Below are positions 7,612-16,051 of a stretch of 64,000 nucleotides of DNA, piece after piece; the first letter of the stretch is position 1; each line of letters begins with the position of its first letter. Made by a program: the position numbers and the translations under genes. The notes beneath the pieces are model-generated. The model saw only the letters and a list, made by a program, of their open reading frames with translations. It searched no databases and had not been told where the DNA came from. This DNA is from Desertimonas flava (lineage in GTDB: Bacteria; Actinomycetota; Acidimicrobiia; Acidimicrobiales; Ilumatobacteraceae): the NCBI RefSeq assembly GCF_003426815.1, contig NZ_QKYK01000028.1, forward strand, positions 1 to 64,000, in the 5' to 3' direction.

Positions 7612-8685
7612 TCATCGTGGTCTCGTGGCGACGTGATGGGTGGAGGGTGACGGGCCGGACCGGGGTCCGAACCGCTGGAGTTGGTGCTGTGCGCACGACG
7701 GGCCCACCAGGCCGGGTCCGACGGCGAACGTGTAGGTCACCTCGGCCACGTAGACGCGGCCGCCGGCGTCGACGGCGATGTCGTGCGGGGCGATGAACGT
7801 GCCCGGCGCGCCGCGTCGCTCGCTCGACGCCCCCCATCTCGTGAGCACGGCGCCATCGGGGTCGAGCACCGTCACGCGGCCCGGCTGGTCGACGGTCGCG
7901 ACGCCCGAGGTGAACGACGCCTCGCCCGCCGGCCGCCAGAGCTCGGCGACGTAGATGCGGCCGTCGTCACCGACCGCCACGCCGGCCGGACGGCGCAGAT
8001 CGGTCCACTCCGCGAGGAATGCGCCATCGGGGGCGAAGACCTGGATGCGGTCGTTCTCGCGATCCCCCACGAGCACTCGCCCGTCGTGGGTCAGCGCGAT
8101 GCAGTGCGGCAGGTGGAACTCGCCGGGACCGGTGCCGGCGTCCCCCCACGAGTGCAAGAGGGACCCCTCGTCGTCGAAGTGGTGGATCCGGCAGTTGCCG
8201 TATCCGTCGGCGACGAACAGGTGACCGTCGCCGGTCACGGCAACGTTCGTGCAGCCGTTGAACGGACCAGCCGGCCGAACGACCGTCTCGACGCTGTGGA
8301 TCGCCGGCACCGTGGTCGGGTCGAACCCGGTGTCCGACGGCTCGTGGGGCGATCCCAGCGTCATGAGCAACCGGCCGTCGGGTGTGAACCGGCGGACCGT
8401 GTGGTCGCCGTTGTCCACGCAGTACACCGTGTCGTCGGGCCCGACCGTGAGTCCGTGCGGTGCGGTGAACACGCCCTCGCCCCACGCGCGCAGCAACGTG
8501 CCGTCGGGCTCGAAGACCAGGACCCGGTGGTCGTGGCGAGTGAGCAGGTAGATGTTCCCGGCGGAGTCCACGTCGACGCCGGACACGTCCCGGTGAGGAC
8601 ACTGCGGATGCGGCGCCGGCCACCCCGCGTCGAGCTCGAACTCCTCGTCGAGGGGGCGCGGCGAGGGGGCCGCCGGATCGCTCAT
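7612..8685 (-). CDS. NHL-repeat beta-propeller protein
   Basis: A 357-residue protein made of NHL repeats: blades with the pattern V-D-S-A-G-N-I-Y, H-R-V-L-V-F-E-P-D-G-T recur about six times, for example near DDGRIYVAE and AGGRVYVAEV. It resembles the lyase domain of peptidyl-alpha-hydroxyglycine amidating enzymes and SMP-30-like lactonases, but catalytic ligands cannot be assigned by eye. No signal peptide is seen. Its ATG overlaps the upstream amidohydrolase stop (ATGA), and the MetE-like gene follows after 8 bp. Confidence 0.85.
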   Translation of the reverse strand: MSDPAAPSPRPLDEEFELDAGWPAPHPQCPHRDVSGVDVDSAGNIYLLTRHDHRVLVFEPDGTLLRAWGEGVFTAPHGLTVGPDDTVYCVDNGDHTVRRFTPDGRLLMTLGSPHEPSDTGFDPTTVPAIHSVETVVRPAGPFNGCTNVAVTGDGHLFVADGYGNCRIHHFDDEGSLLHSWGDAGTGPGEFHLPHCIALTHDGRVLVGDRENDRIQVFAPDGAFLAEWTDLRRPAGVAVGDDGRIYVAELWRPAGEASFTSGVATVDQPGRVTVLDPDGAVLTRWGASSERRGAPGTFIAPHDIAVDAGGRVYVAEVTYTFAVGPGLVGPSCAQHQLQRFGPRSGPSPSTHHVATRPR

Positions 8686-9905
8686 GACTCCGCGGGCGCC
8701 GGGAGCCAGCCCCAGGGATGGGTTCCCCAACGCGGGGCATGCAGCCGGCCGGCGCGCACCGTGTGCACGGGCACCAGACCGTGGCGCCCGAGGAACGTGT
8801 CGCCGCGAGTGTCCTCGAACCGGAAGTCTCCCTCGACCACGTCGATGATCGAGACGTCCGCTTCGCGGCCCACGGCGAGCGCCCCGAGCGTGTCGGCGCG
8901 CCCGATGGCGTGGGCGGCGCTCGCCGTGGTCATCCGTACGACGTCGGAGAGGGTGTACCCGATCGCCATGAACTTCGCCATGCATTCGAGCAGGCTGTGG
9001 AAGTCGTAGCCGTACGCCGTGAGGTCGCTGCTGATCGTGTCGGGGTGGAACCCGCGCTGGGCGAGTTCGGCGGCGACGGCGTAACCGAAGTTGCCGCGAC
9101 CGAGGGCGGGGTCGAGGACGACGCCTCGGTCGCGTGCCGCCTGCAACGTCGGGAGGACCTGCCCCGCAGCATCGAGGACGCCACCGGGGTTCGGCGTGCA
9201 CAGGTGCGTCAGGATGTCGCCGGGCCGCATCTGGTCGAGGAGGTGCATGGTCAGCTGCGCCATGCGAACGCGGTGTTCGGGGTCGTCGCGTCCGAAGTCC
9301 CCGATGTGCGTCATCAACGGAACGCCGTGCTCGGCGGCCATCGCCACCGAACGACGGATCAGCTCCTCGCCGTGCTCGGCGGCGGGCGTGCCGACCAGCC
9401 GTAGCTTGATCCCCTCCACGAGGCCGGGGTTGTGCTCGACGCAGAGGCGCATGGCGTCGATGTCGAGGTCGTCGACGCTTCGCATGTCGGACATGCCGGG
9501 CATGGTGTGGGCGAAGCAGGCGGCGTTGGCGAAGCAGATGGTGCGCGTCGCCGCCCGGGGCACGATGTGAACCGGGAAGACGCCGATGTTCGCCACGCCG
9601 ACGGAGCCGCAGTCGACCACGGTGGTCACGCCCGACTCGACGCCGATGGAGTCCGGATCGCAACACAGCATGCCGAGCCCCGGCGTGGTCGCTCCGTGGG
9701 CGACGTGCGTGTGGATGTCGATGAGGCCGGGGACGACGTACCGTCCGGGCCGGCCGGCGTCGAGCACCGTGCCTGCCCCCTCGATCGGCAGGTCGGCTCC
9801 GATCGCCGTGATCGTCGATCCCTCGATGCCGATGTCGACCGTGCCGTCGATCCCCTGCCCCGGGTCGAGGACCGACCCTCCCTTGATCACCAGGTCGTAC
9901 GGCAC
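8682..9905 (-). CDS. Amidohydrolase/deacetylase-type metallohydrolase
   Basis: A 407-residue urease-superfamily enzyme of the dihydroorotase/D-aminoacylase-like type. The binuclear site is visible: D-x-H-x-H (LIDIHTHV), a candidate carbamylated lysine (GIKLRLVG), two later histidines (LMTHIGD, ILTHLCT) and the final Asp (ISSDLTA). The C-terminal GREADVSIID strand closes the small beta domain. Two GTG codons (9908, 9905) are possible; AGGAG has the better spacing for 9905. First gene of a three-gene operon. It probably cleaves a cyclic or linear amide. Confidence 0.88.
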   Translation of the reverse strand: MPYDLVIKGGSVLDPGQGIDGTVDIGIEGSTITAIGADLPIEGAGTVLDAGRPGRYVVPGLIDIHTHVAHGATTPGLGMLCCDPDSIGVESGVTTVVDCGSVGVANIGVFPVHIVPRAATRTICFANAACFAHTMPGMSDMRSVDDLDIDAMRLCVEHNPGLVEGIKLRLVGTPAAEHGEELIRRSVAMAAEHGVPLMTHIGDFGRDDPEHRVRMAQLTMHLLDQMRPGDILTHLCTPNPGGVLDAAGQVLPTLQAARDRGVVLDPALGRGNFGYAVAAELAQRGFHPDTISSDLTAYGYDFHSLLECMAKFMAIGYTLSDVVRMTTASAAHAIGRADTLGALAVGREADVSIIDVVEGDFRFEDTRGDTFLGRHGLVPVHTVRAGRLHAPRWGTHPWGWLPAPAES

Positions 9906-9929
9906 CACTTCTCCTACAGCGTTCGCAAT

Positions 9930-9956
9930 GTCGTATATGATTCCCTACCTCGTCAA
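9930..9956 (-). promoter_or_regulatory. Palindromic promoter/operator, site 4
   Basis: GTCGTATATGAT (9930-9941) is a copy of the palindrome. On the minus strand TTGACG (9951-9956) precedes it, giving a promoter with a rather short 15-bp spacer to TACGAC for the amidohydrolase-NHL-MetE operon. Confidence 0.7.
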
Positions 9957-9983
9957 GACGCGCAAGCCCAGGCCTCGTCACTC

Positions 9984-9995
9984 ATTTGATATGAT
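9984..9995 (+). promoter_or_regulatory. Degenerate site 5, leaderless promoter of the cupin gene
   Basis: ATTTGATATGAT matches the palindrome at 9 of 12 bases. Its TATGAT (9990-9995) is followed by exactly six bases and the ATG at 10002, so the first transcribed base should be the start codon. Confidence 0.6.
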
Positions 9996-10001
9996 CGTAC
10001 A

Positions 10002-10910
10002 ATGCCGTACGATCCGTCCGATCCTCGCTCCCGGCTGTCCACCGCGGTCGCCGCCCCGCCCGGCATCCCCCGCCCGGCGACGTACCGCGAGCTCCATCGC
10101 GTCCCGGCCGACGAGGGCCATCCGAAGGGGAGCAAGACCTGGTGGACCCGCACCCAGGCGATGGTGATCGCTCACACGGAGGCGGCGCCGGGCGACGTGC
10201 TGAGCGTCGACGCCAGCGGCGAGTACGCCGTGCTCGTCACCGAGGGCGCCGGCGTCACCGTCGAGCACGGGCCGTCGGCCGAGAGCGTCGACGAGTTCGC
10301 CGTCGTCATCATGCCGTCGGGGACCACCACCGTGCGCGTCACCGCGCCCGGCGTGGTCATCCGGGTGTTCGGCGCCCCCACCGTGCCCGACCTCGCCGCC
10401 CGCTGCGCGAACGCGGCCGACTACGAGTCGCCCGACGAGAACGTCGCCGAGTTCGTCCCCTGGCCGGCGCCGCCCGCGGGCGAACGGATCCGCGTCTACC
10501 GGGCTGCCGACTACCCCGACGAACCCGGTCGCCTCGGGCGGCTCTTCCGGTGCACGACCGTGATGGTCAACGCCTTCGACGCCCAGACGCAGCCGCGTGA
10601 CACGACCATCCTGTCGCCGCACCACCACGACGATTTCGAGCAGGTGTCGTTGCAGATCGACGGCGACTTCACGCACCACATGCGGGTCCCGTGGGCGGCG
10701 AACCGGTTGCTCTGGCGTGACGACGAGCACCGCCTGACCGAAGCCCCGGCGACTGTCGTCATCCCGCCGCCGCTGCTCCACACCAGCCAACCGAGCGACA
10801 CGGGCCGCCGGTTCTTGATCGACGTCTTCGCACCGCCCCGTTTCGACTTCTCCGAACAGCCGGGCTGGGTGCTCAACGCCGACGAGTACCCCATGCCCGA
10901 GACGACCTGA
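10002..10910 (+). CDS. Cupin-domain protein
   Basis: A 302-residue protein with a C-terminal cupin. Motif 1 is SPHHHDDFEQVSLQIDGDF (metal-ligand histidines and Glu) and motif 2 is PPPLLHTSQ. The N-terminal half (about 50-130) also looks like a beta-barrel, giving a bicupin layout, but lacks the His cluster. It could be a metal-dependent isomerase, dioxygenase or lyase. No signal peptide and no ribosome-binding site; it seems leaderless and monocistronic, divergent from the amidohydrolase operon. Confidence 0.85.
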   Translation: MPYDPSDPRSRLSTAVAAPPGIPRPATYRELHRVPADEGHPKGSKTWWTRTQAMVIAHTEAAPGDVLSVDASGEYAVLVTEGAGVTVEHGPSAESVDEFAVVIMPSGTTTVRVTAPGVVIRVFGAPTVPDLAARCANAADYESPDENVAEFVPWPAPPAGERIRVYRAADYPDEPGRLGRLFRCTTVMVNAFDAQTQPRDTTILSPHHHDDFEQVSLQIDGDFTHHMRVPWAANRLLWRDDEHRLTEAPATVVIPPPLLHTSQPSDTGRRFLIDVFAPPRFDFSEQPGWVLNADEYPMPETT

Positions 10911-10978
10911 CGTCGATCGACGCCGGGGAGCCCGACGACGTCGGTCCGGGGCGAGACCGCTCCGGACCGACGTGACCG

Positions 10979-11056
10979 TCAGGCCGTCACCTCAGGGCTT
11001 CGTCAGGCCGTCACGTCAGGCCTTCATCAGGCCGTGACGTCAGGCCTTCATCAGGC
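10979..11056. repeat. 24-bp tandem repeat, three copies plus a partial
   Basis: Units at 10979-11002, 11003-11026 and 11027-11050 follow TCAGGCCGTCACGTCAGGCC plus TTCA with a few substitutions; a fourth partial copy (TCAGGCC) runs into the last codons of SBP3. It fills the gap between two convergent genes. GGCC-containing arms inside each unit could form small hairpins and act as a terminator. Confidence 0.85.
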
Positions 11057-12673
11057 CTTGTAGCCGACCTCGCCGAACAGCGGGATCGAGCCGATGTTGA
11101 TGGCCCGGGGCACCACCATGTCATCGGAGAAGCCGACGGTGATCGGCGGCTGGCCGAGCCAGAGGGCCGGCATCTCGGCGATCAGCTGCTCCTGGATGAT
11201 GTCCCACTGCACGTTCTGCTCCTCGAGCGTCGACGCCGAAGCGAGATCGTCGAACGCCTCGCCGACCGCCTCGTTCACCCAGTTGGAGTAATTGAGCAGG
11301 CCGTCGGGATGGAGGCTGTCGTACATGATCGGCATCGGGTTGACGAAGTAGATCCCCGAGCAGAGCGACTGGAAGTCGCCGCGCTGCATCGATGCGATGT
11401 ACTCGCCGTACACCCGGACATCGGGCGTGAAGGTCACGTTGTCGAACTCGGCCAGCTGCGAGATCAGCACGTTGATCACAGCCTGTTGCTGTGGTGAGTC
11501 GAACGTGGTGTAGCTGAATTCGAGCGGCTTGCCCTCGGCGGCCAGCTCGTCGAGGAGCCGCTGCGCCTCTTCCACATCCTGGTCCGGCCACGTGAGGTCG
11601 GGGTTGTGATGCGGCGAGTGCTCCGGGAAGAGCCCTGTCGACGCCGCGGTTCCCGTCTGAAACGCGTCCGACAGGATCGAGCGGTCGACCGCCAACGAGA
11701 GCGCCATGCGCGCCCGGATGTCGTCGAAGGGCGGCCGGTCGACGTTGAACGTGATGCTCGCCCCGCCGCTTCCGTTCGTGACGACGGCGTCTCCCGCCTC
11801 GAGCAGCGCTTCGGTCGCGGCTCCGCCGAACGACAGCGCCAGCTGTGCGGCCCCCGACGCGATGGCCGACGTCTGCTGCGAGTGATCGTCGACGTTCATC
11901 AGCGTGAGCTGGTCGAGGTAGGGCTGACCGGGCAGGAAGTCACCGAAGTACGGATTCGGCTCCAATACCATCCTCGCCCGCGGCTCCCACTCGGTCACCA
12001 TGAACGGTCCGGCCCCGACCGGGACGGTGCCCACCTCCACGCCCTCATCGAGCGCAGCCTGGATCGCTGTCGGCGATCCGACACCGGCGAAGTTCGTGAC
12101 GAGGACGGCATCCCAGCCGAGGTTCGGCTCGGGCAGGGTCACCTGCAGCGTCAGCTCGTCGAGGACCTCGAGGACGAGGTCGCGCGCCTCGGGCTCGAAC
12201 CGCGAGCCGGTCGCCGGATCGGCAGACCGTTCGATGTTGTACTTGATCGCCTCGGCGTCGAGTGGCGTGCCGTCGCTGAACTTGATGTCCGGGTGGAGCC
12301 TCATCGTCCACACCGCGCCGGTGTCATCGGGCTCGAGGGACTCGAGGAAGTACAGCTCCACCGCACCGTCGACAGCGTTGAAGTAGGCCAGGTGGCCGAA
12401 GATCGGCGCCATCGCCGCCGCTTCACCGAACGCCACGGTGACGCGGTGCAGTGCCGGGTCGAGCCCGACCGGCAGGCCGCTGAACACCGCCGTTGCAGTA
12501 CCGCCTTGCCGCGGCTCTCCCGCTCCAGGAGACTCCGTCGTGTCGGTCGCCGCATGCCCGACCGCGCTCGAACCGGCAAGCAGGACGGCGAGACCGCCCG
12601 CGATCCGTAGCCGTCTCCTCCTGGCCCTCACGTGGTCGCGCCGTATCCCCACAGCTCTCACCATCGTTGTCAT
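11051..12673 (-). CDS. Extracellular solute-binding protein family 5, SBP3
   Basis: A 540-residue SBP_bac_5 protein paralogous to SBP1, SBP2 and SBP4. A very Arg-rich N-terminus (residues 11-23) precedes a hydrophobic stretch ending GHAATDTTE; no lipobox. Conserved stretches include GLPVGLDPALHRV, FSDGTPLDAEAIKYN and FAGVGSPTAIQAA. CAGGGGGA precedes the ATG. The 24-bp repeat follows its stop directly. It is transcribed alone, divergently from the second serine-less hydrolase. Confidence 0.92.
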   Translation of the reverse strand: MTTMVRAVGIRRDHVRARRRRLRIAGGLAVLLAGSSAVGHAATDTTESPGAGEPRQGGTATAVFSGLPVGLDPALHRVTVAFGEAAAMAPIFGHLAYFNAVDGAVELYFLESLEPDDTGAVWTMRLHPDIKFSDGTPLDAEAIKYNIERSADPATGSRFEPEARDLVLEVLDELTLQVTLPEPNLGWDAVLVTNFAGVGSPTAIQAALDEGVEVGTVPVGAGPFMVTEWEPRARMVLEPNPYFGDFLPGQPYLDQLTLMNVDDHSQQTSAIASGAAQLALSFGGAATEALLEAGDAVVTNGSGGASITFNVDRPPFDDIRARMALSLAVDRSILSDAFQTGTAASTGLFPEHSPHHNPDLTWPDQDVEEAQRLLDELAAEGKPLEFSYTTFDSPQQQAVINVLISQLAEFDNVTFTPDVRVYGEYIASMQRGDFQSLCSGIYFVNPMPIMYDSLHPDGLLNYSNWVNEAVGEAFDDLASASTLEEQNVQWDIIQEQLIAEMPALWLGQPPITVGFSDDMVVPRAINIGSIPLFGEVGYKA

Positions 12674-12716
12674 TCAGTCCCCCTGTCTTCGTCCGGCCGG
12701 GTGCCGGAGTCGCGCG

Positions 12717-12728
12717 ATCGTATATGGT
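12717..12728 (-). promoter_or_regulatory. Palindromic promoter/operator, site 6 (SBP3)
   Basis: ATCGTATATGGT is one mismatch from the consensus. On the minus strand TACGAT can serve as the -10 of SBP3, whose ATG is about 45 bases away. No good -35 is seen at the expected distance. Confidence 0.65.
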
Positions 12729-12750
12729 TTGCCCGCTCAAGGGAACATCG

Positions 12751-12762
12751 ATTGTATAGGAT
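12751..12762 (+). promoter_or_regulatory. Palindromic promoter/operator, site 7 (hydrolase operon)
   Basis: ATTGTATAGGAT is a variant copy. Its TAGGAT (12757-12762) ends eight bases before the ATG at 12771, again predicting a leaderless or nearly leaderless mRNA. Confidence 0.6.
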
Positions 12763-12770
12763 GTTCGTCC

Positions 12771-13730
12771 ATGGCTCCGATCACCCGACGCGACTTCCAC
12801 GTGACGACCGACGACGGGGTGTCGATCGCGATCCGCGAGGTTCGCGATCCGGACCGGTCCGACCGGGTGCCGATGATCCTCCTGCACGGGACGCGGATCC
12901 CCGGGCTGTCCGAGTTCGATCTCCCCGTGCCCGGCGGGTCACTGGCCGAGGATCTCGCCCGCAAGGGACACGTCTGCTACATCGTCGATGCGCGCGGATT
13001 CGGCCGATCCCAGCGCCCCGCCGAGATGGACGAGCCGCCGGTGCCCGGCCGGCGCTCCCTCGTGCGCACGATCGAGATCACCCACGACGTCGACGCAGCC
13101 GTCGGTCACCTGCTCGAGACGACCGGCGCGCCGCGCGCGGGCCTGCTCGGATGGGGTGTCGGTGGGACGTGCACCCTCATGTACGCGGCGATCCACCCCA
13201 AGAAGGTGTCGCACGTCGTGCTGTACGACACGATCTACGGCGGCTGGGACAACCCCGACAAGCCAGAGCCGCTCGACCTGGCCACGCACCCCAACTACCT
13301 CGTGACCTCGCTGGAGCTCCTCGAGTCCCATTGGGACCGTGAGATCCCCATCGACGACAAGGCGGCGTGGCGCGATCCCGAGATGGTCAAGGCCTTCTCC
13401 CAGGCGCTGCTGGACGGCGACCCCAAGTCGATGACGTACGACCCCCCGTCGTACCGCAGCCCGAGCGGGATGCTCGAGGACCTCTACAGGATGATGCGTG
13501 GCGAGAAGCTCGTCCACGCCAGCCAGGTGTACGCCAAGGTGATGATCGTCAACCCCGAGTACGACCGGCTCTGCCGCGACGAGGACATGGCTGTTCTCGT
13601 CGAGGACCTGACCCACGCCGAGGAGGTCATCCACTATCGACCGCGCAACACCACCCACTACCTGCTGCTCGACCGGCCCGAGCGCGGGCGCGACGACCTC
13701 CTCGCCCGGCTCGACGAGTTCCTGCACTGA
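12771..13730 (+). CDS. Second alpha/beta-hydrolase-fold protein lacking the nucleophile serine
   Basis: A 319-residue alpha/beta-hydrolase-fold protein with an oxyanion strand (PMILLHGTR) and a D-x-R-G-F-G-R-S turn. The nucleophile elbow reads G-W-G-V-G (127-131), so Gly129 stands where serine is expected. The C-terminal histidine (NTTHYLL, His296) and an acid (NPEYD, Asp265) remain. It is only distantly similar to the protein at 716, yet both lost the same residue. It is followed after 27 bp by an amidohydrolase in the same operon. Confidence 0.87.
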   Translation: MAPITRRDFHVTTDDGVSIAIREVRDPDRSDRVPMILLHGTRIPGLSEFDLPVPGGSLAEDLARKGHVCYIVDARGFGRSQRPAEMDEPPVPGRRSLVRTIEITHDVDAAVGHLLETTGAPRAGLLGWGVGGTCTLMYAAIHPKKVSHVVLYDTIYGGWDNPDKPEPLDLATHPNYLVTSLELLESHWDREIPIDDKAAWRDPEMVKAFSQALLDGDPKSMTYDPPSYRSPSGMLEDLYRMMRGEKLVHASQVYAKVMIVNPEYDRLCRDEDMAVLVEDLTHAEEVIHYRPRNTTHYLLLDRPERGRDDLLARLDEFLH

Positions 13731-13757
13731 TCCGACCGACGATCGAGGCGATCGACG

Positions 13758-14630
13758 ATGACCGACCATTCCGACGATGAGGGCGACCGGGCCGAGCCTC
13801 CCCTCGTCGACTCCCACACGCACATCTTCCCTCGCGACGTACCTTTGACCGCGACGGCCTGGACGAGGCCGGACTACGAGTTCACCGTCGAGGAGTACGT
13901 GGCCGCGATGGACGCATCGGGCGTGCAGTTCGGGGTGATCGCCGCGATGAGCCTCACAGGTGACTACAACGACTACGTGATCGACGCGGTCCGCGCGACT
14001 CCCCGCTTGCGGGGCACGGTCAACGTGACGCCGGCCGTCCGGCGGAGCGAGCTCCGGGAGATGGCCGATGCCGGCATCGTCGGCCTCCGCCTGTTCCGCT
14101 CGGCAAGAAGCTTCGGCGACCCCGTCGACCTCACGACCGACGAGTACCGGGTTCTCTTCCGTCGCGTTCGCGACCTCGGCTGGCACGTGCACGTCGTGTG
14201 CGACCCGGCTTTGCTCGGCGAGACCCTCGACGTGCTCAACGCGGCCGGTGTCGACATCGTCGTCGATCACTTCGGCAATCCGGACCTCGACCTCGTCGAG
14301 GCCTGCCCGACGCTCGACGCCGCCGTCCGCTCGGTCGACGCCGGGCGCACGTGGATCAAGATCTCGGGGGGCTTCCGCCTGACCACGGCCACCGCACCGC
14401 GCCCGCCGGAGGCCTACGCCGAAGCGTGGGAGCGCGAGCGCCGCCTCGACACGTACCTACTCGGCAGAGTGGGCACCGACCGCCTGATCTGGGGCACGGA
14501 CGCGCCCTTCGTCGGCCACGAGGGCACGGTCACCTATCAGGACGTCGTCGACTCCTACACGCGAGCCGTACCGTCGGCGGCCACACGGCGGGCCATCGAC
14601 CGCACGGCGTTGCGGCTGTTCTTCTCCTGA
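13758..14630 (+). CDS. Amidohydrolase_2 family hydrolase, PDC-hydrolase-like
   Basis: A 290-residue Amidohydro_2 enzyme. Motifs are LVDSHTHIF (metal His pair), IVVDHFGN and the end motif LIWGTDAPF, an arrangement also seen in 2-pyrone-4,6-dicarboxylate and sulfomuconolactone hydrolases. Lactone hydrolysis is thus a fair guess. It pairs with the serine-less hydrolase at 12771, as the amidohydrolase at 4229 pairs with the SnoaL-like gene. Confidence 0.87.
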   Translation: MTDHSDDEGDRAEPPLVDSHTHIFPRDVPLTATAWTRPDYEFTVEEYVAAMDASGVQFGVIAAMSLTGDYNDYVIDAVRATPRLRGTVNVTPAVRRSELREMADAGIVGLRLFRSARSFGDPVDLTTDEYRVLFRRVRDLGWHVHVVCDPALLGETLDVLNAAGVDIVVDHFGNPDLDLVEACPTLDAAVRSVDAGRTWIKISGGFRLTTATAPRPPEAYAEAWERERRLDTYLLGRVGTDRLIWGTDAPFVGHEGTVTYQDVVDSYTRAVPSAATRRAIDRTALRLFFS

Positions 14631-14665
14631 TCGACGCCGAGGCTCTGATCATATATGATCGCCCC
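14631..14665 (+). promoter_or_regulatory. Palindromic promoter/operator, site 8 (MFS gene)
   Basis: The perfect palindrome GATCATATATGATC lies at 14647-14660. A -35-like TCGACG (14631-14636) is 17 bp before TATGAT (14654-14659). The predicted first transcribed base, six bases on, is 14666. Confidence 0.7.
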
Positions 14666-16051
14666 ATCAGCGAACGATCAGCCTGCACCGATCCCAGTGC
14701 GCTAGCCATCGAGACGGGCGGCACGTTCGCGTCGCTCCGGCTGCGCACCTTCCGCCTCTACCTCACGGGGGCGGCGGTCTCGATGACCGGCAGCTGGCTG
14801 ACGGTCATCGCCCAGAGCCTGCTCGTCTACGAGCTCACTTCCAGCGGGGTCGCGCTCGGCGTCATCGGGGCGTGCCAGTTCCTCCCCGTCATCTTCTTCT
14901 CGTCGTGGGCGGGCCTCGTGGCGGACCGCTACGACAAGCGCTACACGCTGTTGCTGCTCCAGGCGGCCGGGCTCGTCCAGTCCGTCGCCCTCGCTCTCGT
15001 GGCCACCATGGATCGCCCGCCGGTGGCCGTCCTGTGCGTCTTCGCCGCGCTGCGGGGCACCACCGCCGCGTTCGACCTGCCGATCCGCCGTTCGATGGTG
15101 GTCGAGACGGTGCCGCCCCGGCTGGCCAGCAACGCGATCGGCTTGAACAGCGCCGTGATGGCGTCGTCACTCGTGTGCGGATCGGCGATCGGAGGCGCAC
15201 TGGTGGCGCTCGTCGGCTTCTCGATGGCCTTCCTGACCAACAGCGCGACCTACGTGGTTGCCCTCGTCACGCTCTGGCGCATCAGATCCGCCGACCTCAG
15301 AGCTCCCGAGCCGATGCCGCGCCGGCGAGGTCAGATCGGCGACAGCATCTCGTTCATCCGCAAGACCGGGGATCTGCGCATCGCCCTCACCCTCACCGCC
15401 CTGACAGGATTCGCCTACAACTTCCCCGTCGTCCTGCCGATCCTCGTGTCGGACGGGTTCGGCCGGTCGACGACGTCGTTCACGTACATCTACTCGGCGC
15501 TCAGCGTCGGCTCGGTGTGCGGTGCCCTGACGATCGCTCGCCGGACGGTCGTCGACCTCCGCCTGCTGGCGCGCCTCGCCGCCGCCTTCGGCGTGGCGAC
15601 CATCGCGCTCGGGCTCAACTCGGCGTTCCTGCTGGCGTTCCCGATCGCCACATCCATGGGGATCACCGGGTACGCGCTGCTCGCCGGTTCGATCAGTGTG
15701 ATCCAGACCAACAGCGAGCCGAGCATGCGCGGGCGCATCGTGAGCTTTCATTCCATCGCCTCGATCGGCACCTGGGCCGTGACCGCCCCGTTCGTCGGCT
15801 GGCTCTGCGAGGCCGCCGGGCCCCGGATCGGCATCAGCGCCACCGGAGCGACGTGCCTGCTCGCGGCCACGTGGACCAGGGCGCAGCTACCTGGAGGCGC
15901 ACCCGTCGCCGGGTGGCTCAGACCTCGGTCGATTCCGACGTCACGGCTCCGAAGATGGCGCCGAGCCGATCGAGCACCTGGCGAGGGAGTGGGGGCATGT
16001 TCAGCGATGCCACGTTCTCGAGCAGATGCTCGCGACTGCCCGTGCCGGTGA
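14666..16051 (+). CDS. MFS_3-type major facilitator exporter, start codon atypical
   Basis: A membrane transporter of the EntS-like MFS_3 group, about 460 residues. TM1 (FRLYLTGAAVSMTGSWL), the loop motif GLVADRYDKRY between TM2 and TM3, and about 12 hydrophobic segments are visible. Between the promoter and TM1 there is no in-frame ATG, GTG or TTG. The codon at the predicted +1 is ATC, in frame; the first ATG (near 14783) would cut TM1. The last 134 bases overlap the opposite-strand aldo/keto reductase, and the C-terminal tail there is Arg-rich and probably not functional. Probably exports a pathway compound. Confidence 0.75.
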   Translation: MSERSACTDPSALAIETGGTFASLRLRTFRLYLTGAAVSMTGSWLTVIAQSLLVYELTSSGVALGVIGACQFLPVIFFSSWAGLVADRYDKRYTLLLLQAAGLVQSVALALVATMDRPPVAVLCVFAALRGTTAAFDLPIRRSMVVETVPPRLASNAIGLNSAVMASSLVCGSAIGGALVALVGFSMAFLTNSATYVVALVTLWRIRSADLRAPEPMPRRRGQIGDSISFIRKTGDLRIALTLTALTGFAYNFPVVLPILVSDGFGRSTTSFTYIYSALSVGSVCGALTIARRTVVDLRLLARLAAAFGVATIALGLNSAFLLAFPIATSMGITGYALLAGSISVIQTNSEPSMRGRIVSFHSIASIGTWAVTAPFVGWLCEAAGPRIGISATGATCLLAATWTRAQLPGGAPVAGWLRPRSIPTSRLRRWRRADRAPGEGVGACSAMPRSRADARDCPCR

